Part shown: positions 1 through 5,225 of the stretch, piece by piece
How positions within the stretch are numbered: position 1 is the stretch's first letter
How the letters are laid out: every line of letters starts with the position of its first letter
From: an uncultured Porphyromonadaceae bacterium
GTDB taxonomy: Bacteria; Bacteroidota; Bacteroidia; Bacteroidales; UBA11471
DNA: 14,424 bases
Reading direction: 5' to 3'
Assembly (NCBI GenBank): GCA_900547555.1
Contig: URHG01000051.1
Coordinates: forward strand, 1 to 14,424
Program-made: the position numbers and the translations under genes
The notes under the pieces: generated by a model
Databases searched by the model: none
What the model saw: the letters and a program-made list of their open reading frames with translations, nothing else
What the model was told of the DNA's origin: nothing

Positions 1-1
1 G

Positions 2-91
2 CTTATAAGTAGAGATATATATGATACTAAAGTTATTATTAATGGGGACAAATGCCCTATTTGTAGAGAATATATTAATATAACTTTATAA
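2..91 (+). CDS. 3' end of an unidentified protein (partial)
   Basis: An open frame runs in from the window edge and stops at TAA (89-91), giving 29 residues. It ends in GDKCPICREYINITL. The CPICR pair of cysteines resembles the last zinc ligands of a RING or other treble-clef zinc finger, but only this half is visible, so the family cannot be named. Base composition is low in GC, like the following 200 bases and unlike the rest of the window. It lies upstream of, and in the same direction as, the DUF4397 fragment. It may be a chance frame. Confidence 0.3.
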   Translation, partial: LISRDIYDTKVIINGDKCPICREYINITL

Positions 92-109
92 GGCTAAGGA
101 TATTAATAA

Positions 110-126
110 AGTGATTTTTTATCACT
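110..126. repeat. Small hairpin between the two left-edge frames
   Basis: AGTGAT (110-115), a five-T loop (116-120) and ATCACT (121-126) form a 6-bp stem in an AT-rich spacer downstream of the first stop codon. It could be a weak terminator, but no clean T-run follows the stem. Confidence 0.25.
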
Positions 127-171
127 AAAATAATATTATTACATAATATATATAGTAAAAATATTGACGCC

Positions 172-180
172 AAGGGGGAG
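172..180 (+). promoter_or_regulatory. Strong Firmicutes-style ribosome binding site
   Basis: AAGGGGGAG lies 6 nt before the ATG at 187, a near-ideal Shine-Dalgarno sequence and spacing. Genes in the rest of the window have A-rich upstream regions and no such site, as is usual in Bacteroidetes. It decides the start at 187 and marks this block as different in origin. Confidence 0.6.
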
Positions 181-186
181 TCCTTA

Positions 187-306
187 ATGGATTGCGTAAA
201 GATAGAAAGCGGAACATCATTATTGAGAGTTTTTCATGCAGCGCCTCAGGCACCAGCCGTAGATGTATATATAAATGAAAAACTTGTATTTAGTAATTTA
301 CAATTC
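187..306 (+). pseudogene. DUF4397-domain protein, 5' fragment cut at about base 306
   Basis: The first 40 residues contain LLRVFHAAPQAPAVDVYINE followed by KLVFSNLQF. This is the opening of the DUF4397 domain, where R-V-x-H-A-x-P-x-A-P-x-V-D-V-Y is the family hallmark. Such proteins are common in clostridia and bacilli, often surface-associated, with no firm biochemical role known. Family resemblance ends after LQF: the expected next beta strands are missing and GC content rises at the same point. The frame stays open to 465, but those last 52 residues are antisense to the neighbouring minus-strand frame and are not DUF4397. The preceding ribosome binding site supports the start. Either a recent junction or a chimeric assembly truncates the gene here. 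Confidence 0.6.
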
Positions 307-312
307 ACGATT

Positions 313-609
313 TTAACTACAGAGGCGCTCTTCAGGTTTTTCGTTCATCATCATATCCTCGTACCGTACGTCGCATTTACGTGCGCGGGCAAACTTCACC
401 AATTCCTCCTCAAAATCGGAAATATAAGAAACAGCGGATTTTACTTTTTGTTTAATCGCTTGTAGCAAAGAATAATAAGGTTGTCCATGCCGGGCACGAT
501 ACACGTTATAAAATAAACAGATAGCTAAGTAAATCAGAGAAAAGCGTAGCGAATTGGCTGACAAAGCATTCGTTACGCTTATTTTTCTATAGTAAAGGCA
601 ATAAACCAT
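313..609 (-). CDS. Small hypothetical protein with one possible membrane helix
   Basis: This 98-residue frame is not recognised as any family. Residues about 22-38 (FSLIYLAICLFYNVYRA) are hydrophobic enough for one membrane-spanning helix. The rest is polar and charged (FEEELVKFARARKCDVRYED, then MMMNEKPEERLCS) and reads like a folded or coiled segment rather than noise. It stops just inside the composition change near 306, so its 3' end abuts the junction with the Firmicutes-like block. No promoter or partner gene is evident; the integrase remnant lies upstream and divergent. It may be a small orphan gene, the remnant of a longer one, or a chance frame. Confidence 0.35.
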   Translation of the reverse strand: MVYCLYYRKISVTNALSANSLRFSLIYLAICLFYNVYRARHGQPYYSLLQAIKQKVKSAVSYISDFEEELVKFARARKCDVRYEDMMMNEKPEERLCS

Positions 610-734
610 AACGATGCCATACAGTGCAAGAGTTCAGTTACCAATTACCGTGTGGTCGGGGAAAATTTTTCTCAAAAGGCTATTTTTCTGCGATTTGTGC
701 AATTCTGCGTAGCCGTCGGTAACACACTGTAAAC

Positions 735-742
735 TAATTTTG
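735..742 (+). promoter_or_regulatory. -7 box upstream of the integrase remnant
   Basis: TAATTTTG matches the Bacteroidetes TAnnTTTG -7 element. It would start transcription about 13 nt before the ATG at 762. No matching -33 TTG is visible at the right distance, so this may be a decayed promoter. Confidence 0.3.
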
Positions 743-761
743 TAACCCCCAAAATTGAGTT

Positions 762-1026
762 ATGCGAAGTACATTCAAGGTCTTATTCTACGTGAAGAAA
801 GGCAGTGCAAAGCCCAACGGCAATCTGCCTTTGATGTGCCGCCTTACGGTGAACGAGGAAATTAAACAGTTCAGTTGCAAGATGGACGTTTCGCCCCGTC
901 TGTAAGATGTGAAGAATACCTACCATGAACTTGTACGGAACTTGTTCGTCTTTTCTGTTTTCACGGGATTGGTGCGGACGAGAGAACCTCACCACGAACA
1001 ACCTGCGAACATTTTTTGACACATAG
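762..1026 (+). pseudogene. Tyrosine recombinase (integrase) remnant with internal deletion
   Basis: The frame from ATG 762 gives 47 residues beginning MRSTFKVLFYVKKGSAKPNG and continuing NLPLMCRLTVNEEIKQFSCK. This is the N-terminal arm-DNA-binding domain of Bacteroidetes tyrosine recombinases. A TAA at 903-905 sits where the family normally has Trp in L-W-D. The same frame then reads DVKNTYHELVRNLFVFSVFTGL, the start of the catalytic domain (family form: E-L-V-R-D-L-F-x-F-x-x-F-T-G-L). About 150 or more residues of core-binding domain are therefore missing. After TGL the frame shifts: ENLTTNNLRTFFDT (975-1023) is read in another frame before TAG at 1024-1026. The catalytic Arg, His and Tyr are absent. 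The gene is dead, with at least a stop, a deletion and a frameshift, and probably marks an old mobile element. Confidence 0.8.
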
Positions 1027-1117
1027 GAAGATTATCATGACTCTATACCCTCCTTTGTCTCCGATCCTATCATTAAAAAATACGGCCTCAAATTCAAAAT
1101 AGTTTTATGTCGTATCG

Positions 1118-2416
1118 TTATTTTATCATGTCAAGGCCACTGGCGGTGTACCATTGGTTTAAACGGTAGGAGCGTATGGCATAGTTGACATAGTTTTTAA
1201 ACGACTCAGAGCTTGAATAATTTTCCAGAGCCACGATAGGATATATGGTAAGTCCGTTGTAATAAGGTTCGATATTGTCTCCGACTTGGTCATACATTTT
1301 AAGATTTTCCCCAAATCCGTTAACTTGAATCAGACATGTTTTGCTGTATGTAGAAAACCATTCATCGGTAAACGCACCTGTCTTGCGCATGAAATCGACA
1401 AAGTCAAGCTGTACATAAGGAAAGTTCTCCAAGAATGTTTCCTCGCCTTTACCGTCATTCAAGGTGTTTTCTGTATGATGGCATTTGTTGATAAAAGCAT
1501 CCACAATATCATTCATGGTGATTTTGCTGTCAACCAGAGCTTTCTTTGTATCTGCAGCAAGATTGTCAAGTTGAGAGGCATCGATGAGAGACAGCGTCGC
1601 ATATTTTTCGTTATCCTCCATATTATTGAAAAGCCATTCACCGGAATATATTACAAACCTCGATAAGTCGGCACGTGGCTTGGCATAAAGATACGACAGA
1701 TTTTCGTGCCAAGGCCATCCTACGGACGAAAGGGATACTTCACTTGCTACAAAAAATTTCGTTTTGTGGCGCAATTCATATGCAACCTCCACGCTTGCCA
1801 TCATACAGGCGTGCATTATTACGAATTCATAACCGGACAGAGTAAGGTTAGCTATTTCTCTGTTTTCAAGATATTTCTTAACATCGCCTCCCATGCCTCT
1901 GACTTTGTCCGCGACATCATCATCGTTGCCAAACGGCAATATGCCACTGCCATGTCCAAAAAGCATGAGTCCATAGCTCTTTGCCGGTGCGATGCTCCGG
2001 ACATCATTCTGCACTTCCAGATAGCGTTCGATATCGCCATGAGTTTCAATCGGTTCATATTCTTTGACAATCTCACTTACTATGGCAGGCGTTTCATCGT
2101 GCGTTATTTTTAACAAAACTGGAGCGCTGAATTGGACAAAATTTGGCGATGAGTCGAGGTAGACGTAAAGGCTACCGGCATAGCTGTCGTCCCATCCTGC
2201 TTCCATTTTATTGATATAATCCAGCTGACAATCACTCAGCTCAATACCGCCTTCACCTGTAATATCCCCCCAAATATAAGCAAGAATGGTTCTACCTTCA
2301 GGTATATAGTCTTCATTAACAGATTCGTCGTCATTATTGCATGACGTAAACATTACGGAGACCGACAGTAGCAATATAGTTATGATGTTACGATAAAATA
2401 ATTGCATTGTATTCAT
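1118..2416 (-). CDS. Clostripain-family (peptidase C11) lipoprotein
   Basis: This predicted cysteine endopeptidase is exported and lipid-anchored. Residues 1-26 form a lipoprotein signal peptide with lipobox FTSC; Cys26 would be lipidated. It is followed by NNDDE, an acidic stretch like the Bacteroidetes surface-export signal, so the protein may face outward. The catalytic dyad of clan CD is visible: His155 in LMLFGHGSG and Cys204 in FVIMHACMMASVEVAYEL, followed by ASEVSLSSVGWPW, the typical segment after the cysteine. Clostripain relatives usually cut after Arg or Lys, but specificity cannot be read here. Length (432 residues) fits Bacteroidales members. The gene stands alone: a promoter-like site lies about 120 bases upstream and no neighbour is close enough for an operon. 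Met4 (2407) is an alternative start. No clear terminator follows 1118. Confidence 0.88.
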   Translation of the reverse strand: MNTMQLFYRNIITILLLSVSVMFTSCNNDDESVNEDYIPEGRTILAYIWGDITGEGGIELSDCQLDYINKMEAGWDDSYAGSLYVYLDSSPNFVQFSAPVLLKITHDETPAIVSEIVKEYEPIETHGDIERYLEVQNDVRSIAPAKSYGLMLFGHGSGILPFGNDDDVADKVRGMGGDVKKYLENREIANLTLSGYEFVIMHACMMASVEVAYELRHKTKFFVASEVSLSSVGWPWHENLSYLYAKPRADLSRFVIYSGEWLFNNMEDNEKYATLSLIDASQLDNLAADTKKALVDSKITMNDIVDAFINKCHHTENTLNDGKGEETFLENFPYVQLDFVDFMRKTGAFTDEWFSTYSKTCLIQVNGFGENLKMYDQVGDNIEPYYNGLTIYPIVALENYSSSESFKNYVNYAIRSYRLNQWYTASGLDMIK

Positions 2417-2482
2417 AAAAGTGTGAGTTCAATATAAAATTAAATAACTGAAAAAAATTGGCAATTAGCTATAAATATTAAG

Positions 2483-2507
2483 AGTTTGAAATGCTGAATT
2501 TCAAACT
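2483..2507. repeat. Perfect 10-bp inverted repeat in the C11 gene leader
   Basis: AGTTTGAAAT (2483-2492), loop GCTGA and ATTTCAAACT (2498-2507) pair perfectly. It lies between the predicted promoter and the start of the C11 lipoprotein gene, 67-91 bases before the ATG. No T-run follows on either strand, so an operator or leader hairpin is more likely than a terminator. Confidence 0.5.
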
Positions 2508-2536
2508 AAAACTTTTATTGCTATGCTTACCGGAAA

Positions 2537-2570
2537 CAAAGTTATAAAAAATCTCTAGAATAACCTCAAA
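2537..2570 (-). promoter_or_regulatory. Putative promoter of the C11 lipoprotein gene
   Basis: On the minus strand TAACTTTG (2544-2537) matches TAnnTTTG, and TTTG (2570-2567) lies 22 nt upstream, slightly longer than the usual 19-21. Transcription would start near 2530, giving a leader of about 115 nt that includes the 10-bp inverted repeat. Confidence 0.4.
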
Positions 2571-2773
2571 AAAAATGGAAGGAATAACGCTAAACGACTC
2601 AAATACCCCAGTCAATCAATAAAGCATTTGAAAATGGGACTATAAGGAGTGTGACAGTGCAAACTTTCCACTAATAGCAATGATGCAGAACTGGAAAGAA
2701 TATTTGTGGTCGATTGTCAGGGAAATGATATAAACAATTTCAGAACAATGTGTACGAAACTATAATCATATTC

Positions 2774-2812
2774 TGATAGGTGATACCTATCAAATTGACA
2801 TTGACTGCATAT
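2774..2812. promoter_or_regulatory. OxyR-like operator
   Basis: TGATAGG-TGATA-CCTATCA (2774-2792) is a perfect 7-bp palindrome with a 5-nt spacer. It contains ATAG-N7-CTAT, the OxyR half-site arrangement. Continuing at the same 7-nt spacing gives ACAT-N7-ATAT (2798-2812), a weaker second half as expected for a tetramer site. Known OxyR sites control peroxide-defence genes such as dps, ahpCF and katA. No such gene is adjacent here. Another LysR-type or a different dimeric regulator could bind instead. Confidence 0.45.
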
Positions 2813-2830
2813 AGTTTTTTGATTGAGACA

Positions 2831-2860
2831 TTGTAGTATTGAATATTTATTCTAATTTTA
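2831..2860 (+). promoter_or_regulatory. Promoter-like element downstream of the OxyR-like site
   Basis: TTG (2831-2833), 19 nt, then TAATTTTA (2853-2860) fits the Bacteroidetes promoter except for the final G. It points rightward from the OxyR-like palindrome. Downstream there is only about 30 nt before the phosphatase terminator hairpin, so no gene is served. It may be the leftover control region of a lost gene. Confidence 0.25.
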
Positions 2861-2897
2861 CATTTAGAAGAGCTATTTGACAGCATGCTACCAGAAA

Positions 2898-2940
2898 AAT
2901 ACACAAGGCTCTACCCCCAAAGGGTAGAGCCTTGTGTATT
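2898..2940 (-). terminator. Terminator of the rnz-phosphatase operon
   Basis: A perfect 19-bp stem (2898-2916 with 2922-2940) with a 5-nt loop lies 17 bases after the phosphatase stop codon. On the minus strand the stem leads into TTTTTCTGG, the U-tract of an intrinsic terminator. The plus-strand side has no T-run. Confidence 0.9.
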
Positions 2941-2957
2941 CCATTCAATCGCAGCCC

Positions 2958-4100
2958 TTATCTCTTCACTTTCAATGCCGAAAGAATGCGGGAAAAGATC
3001 TCGGTATTATCTATAACCCCGCAGAAGTCCTGCGCATGAGGACCATAGGCATAAACCGGCACCAATACGGGAGAATGCCCGCCGGTTGCAAAATGTCCGG
3101 AGACCTCTCCTTTGGAAATATTTCCTTCGCCCAATGCTAGACCACCCGTCTCATGGTCGGCCAAAACGACGACGAGCGTCTCCCCATTTTCATCGGCAAA
3201 CTTCAACGCCTCGGCAACCGCTTTATCAAAATCGAGCGTTTCCCTCACGACCCCTTCGATATTCCCGGCGTGAGCCCCATGATCGATCTCCGCCCCTTCG
3301 ACCAACAAGAAAAACCCTTTCTTAGATTTTCCGGCAAGGAAAGAGAGGGCAAAATCGGTAACACTTCTCAAATATGCCGTATCGCGCCCGTTCTGTACCC
3401 ACTCGGCATCACGATCGCACGCAATAAGAGCGATCTTGTCTGCGGAAACATGAGGCAACTCCCTGAAATCATGGATAACACCGAATCCTTGATGCCTCAA
3501 AGAGTCGAAACGTTCCACTCCGATATTCTCAAAAAGCGAAACACTGCTACCTGCGACAAAAAGGGCCTTCGTGCGAATCAAATCGGACAGTATCTCCCGA
3601 GTCATGCTTCGCTGGGGCTGATGCGCATAAAAAGCAGCCGGTGTAGCTCCCGAAATTTTATCGGTCGTAACAATACCGGTAGCATAGCCTTTTGAAGAAA
3701 GTATTTCGGTCATATTCGATAAAACATTCCCTTCACTATCGACTCCCAAGCTCCCATTATTCGTTTTATGCCCCGTCGCATAGGCTGTTCCCGAGGCGGC
3801 AGAATCGGTTATATAACGGTTCTGCGACTGTGTCTTGACCAACCCGATATGACGCATACGGGCAATCGTAAGATCTCCCCCGTTTGCATGCAATGCCGCC
3901 GTCATGTGCGCCAGTCCCATACCGTCGCCCACCATGAGGATAACGTTCTTCACTTTCCCGCCGGAGCCGTCGGTCCGGTACGTAGGAACGTAAACCGCCA
4001 GCCTCTCGGGAGAGGTATAACTATTGAATTGCGCAAAAGTCGTTGTAAACGGGAATACCGCCACAAAGAAAAATAATGTCCGGATAATCGTTGTTTTCAT
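2958..4100 (-). CDS. Exported alkaline phosphatase (PhoA family)
   Basis: This enzyme hydrolyses phosphomonoesters outside the cytoplasm. Residues 1-23 (MKTTIIRTLFFFVAVFPFTT, then TFA) form a Sec signal peptide ahead of QFN. The alkaline phosphatase signature is intact: Asp59 in VGDGMG, nucleophile Ser100 in TDSAASGTAYATG, Thr153 in GATPAAF, Glu268, Asp273 and His277 in VEGAEIDHGAHAGN, Asp315-His316 in LADHETGG, and His342 in GGHSPV. Together these supply both zinc sites. Gly151 stands where E. coli PhoA has Asp153, a third-metal ligand. Length (380) is at the short end of the family. ATG 4100 was chosen over an upstream TTG (4109) because it starts the signal peptide directly and avoids overlap. 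It is the second gene of an operon, 5 nt after the rnz stop. No Pho box was recognised. Confidence 0.93.
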   Translation of the reverse strand: MKTTIIRTLFFFVAVFPFTTTFAQFNSYTSPERLAVYVPTYRTDGSGGKVKNVILMVGDGMGLAHMTAALHANGGDLTIARMRHIGLVKTQSQNRYITDSAASGTAYATGHKTNNGSLGVDSEGNVLSNMTEILSSKGYATGIVTTDKISGATPAAFYAHQPQRSMTREILSDLIRTKALFVAGSSVSLFENIGVERFDSLRHQGFGVIHDFRELPHVSADKIALIACDRDAEWVQNGRDTAYLRSVTDFALSFLAGKSKKGFFLLVEGAEIDHGAHAGNIEGVVRETLDFDKAVAEALKFADENGETLVVVLADHETGGLALGEGNISKGEVSGHFATGGHSPVLVPVYAYGPHAQDFCGVIDNTEIFSRILSALKVKR

Positions 4101-4105
4101 ATCTG

Positions 4106-5020
4106 TCAAAATAAATATTTCAATCCTTCATAAGCCAATATCGTCTCGGGAAATACCTCGCAAGCCTCGGACAACAAATCCTTCTCATCGTTGTAACGAG
4201 CCGAAAAGTGGCCTATCATCAACTTCTTCACCCTAGCCCGCAAAGCGACGGTAGCTGCCTGACGCGCCGTAGAATGGGAAGTCTGTTTGGCCAATGCAAG
4301 CGACTCATGAGCGAAGGTCGCCTCATGATAAAGCAAATCGACACCTTCGACCAATGGTATCAACTTCTCGCTATATGCCGTATCGGAACAATATGCATAA
4401 CGTTTCGGCGGAGCAGCGGGGCGTGTAAGGCGATCATTGGGTACGATTGTCCCATCGGGCAAAACAAAATCCGCCCCGGCTTTGATTTCAGCCCGGCGGA
4501 AATTGGGTATTTTATAAAATTCAGCCACATCACCCAATAAATGGCGGGGAGATTCTTTCTCTTCAAATAGAAAACCGGCAGTAGGAATCCGGTGCTTCAA
4601 CGGCAAAGTCTTCACCGTAAGCGTCTTATCCTCATAAATTATTTCCTGCGAAAAGGGAGAAAACGGTTCGATACGCACCTGAAAAGGAAGGTCATGGCAG
4701 AATGTCTCGAACATAGGCGGGAATACCCGCAACGCATCGGGAACCGCATGTACAACGATTTCTCCTCCCCGATCGAAAAGCCCCAACGTGGATATGAGCC
4801 CTACAAGTCCCAGACAATGGTCGCCATGCAGATGCGAAATAAAAATGTGTTGCAAACGGCCCAACTTCAACCCTTGCCGACGATAACACTGCTGAGTACC
4901 CTCCCCGCAATCGATAAGAAATACCCTATCGCGATGACAAAGCGCTTGGGCACTGGGATTATGACGATTGGTAGGAAATGCCGAACCGCAACCTAACACC
5001 GACAATTCAAAACTATTCAT
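4106..5020 (-). CDS. rnz: Ribonuclease Z (tRNA 3'-endonuclease)
   Basis: This cytoplasmic metallo-beta-lactamase-fold endonuclease removes 3' trailers from tRNA precursors. With the start at 5020 the protein has 304 residues, the normal length for the short bacterial form. Zinc ligands are all present: His63, His65, Asp67 and His68 in SHLHGDH, His143 in LKHRIPTAGF, Asp213 in YCSDTAYS and His271 in IGHFSARY. The region between His143 and Asp213 should hold the exosite arm that grips the tRNA elbow. The frame is open further upstream to 5080, but that extension (rich in Arg, Cys and Lys) overlaps the promoter at 5050-5081 and is not translated in this model. It is first in an operon with the alkaline phosphatase and lies next to rpsA, an arrangement seen in other Bacteroidales. 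Confidence 0.95.
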   Translation of the reverse strand: MNSFELSVLGCGSAFPTNRHNPSAQALCHRDRVFLIDCGEGTQQCYRRQGLKLGRLQHIFISHLHGDHCLGLVGLISTLGLFDRGGEIVVHAVPDALRVFPPMFETFCHDLPFQVRIEPFSPFSQEIIYEDKTLTVKTLPLKHRIPTAGFLFEEKESPRHLLGDVAEFYKIPNFRRAEIKAGADFVLPDGTIVPNDRLTRPAAPPKRYAYCSDTAYSEKLIPLVEGVDLLYHEATFAHESLALAKQTSHSTARQAATVALRARVKKLMIGHFSARYNDEKDLLSEACEVFPETILAYEGLKYLF

Positions 5021-5049
5021 GCAAAGATTTTTCACTTTCGTTCCGAATA

Positions 5050-5081
5050 CAAAAATAGTCATTCGACAACGGTATCGCAAA
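5050..5081 (-). promoter_or_regulatory. Promoter of the rnz-phosphatase operon
   Basis: TTTG (5081-5078), a 20-nt spacer and TATTTTTG (5057-5050) match the Bacteroidetes consensus fully. The start of transcription would be near 5043, a leader of about 23 nt, which supports translation from 5020 rather than 5080. Confidence 0.75.
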
Positions 5082-5176
5082 TTTTAAAGATTTCGTTTCG
5101 ATGACATTTTCAAAACCCATTACCCGCTCAAAACAAACTTTTCTCCTGCAAACCCATCTTCCGCCCCATAAAAAAG

Positions 5177-5202
5177 AAGCGCCGACCATAAGGTCGGCGC
5201 TT
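5177..5202 (-). terminator. Terminator of rpsA
   Basis: An 11-bp GC-rich stem (5177-5187 with 5192-5202, loop ATAA) lies 23 bases after the rpsA stop. On the minus strand it is followed by CTTTTTTATGG, a good U-tract. Confidence 0.9.
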
Positions 5203-5225
5203 ACTATGATAAGCCGTTGCAACAA

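Noticed and set aside
187..465. A 92-residue plus-strand frame read as one protein
   Set aside because: Only the first 40 residues match DUF4397. The rest is antisense to the 313-609 frame and has different composition, so the frame is an artefact of the junction.
783..1022. A 79-residue minus-strand frame
   Set aside because: It is the antisense of the integrase remnant, whose protein matches are on the plus strand.
1027..1117. Plus-strand open frame after the integrase remnant (PIIKKYGLKFKIVLCR)
   Set aside because: It is short and has no match to the next part of an integrase; probably chance.
2655..2765. 36-codon plus-strand open frame (ELERIFVVDCQGNDINNF)
   Set aside because: It looks mildly protein-like but has no start, no recognised family and no upstream continuation. 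It could be a gene tail left before the OxyR-like site, but support is too thin.
4101..4109. TTG start for the phosphatase at 4109
   Set aside because: It adds three residues before the signal peptide and overlaps the rnz stop; the ATG at 4100 starts a normal signal peptide.
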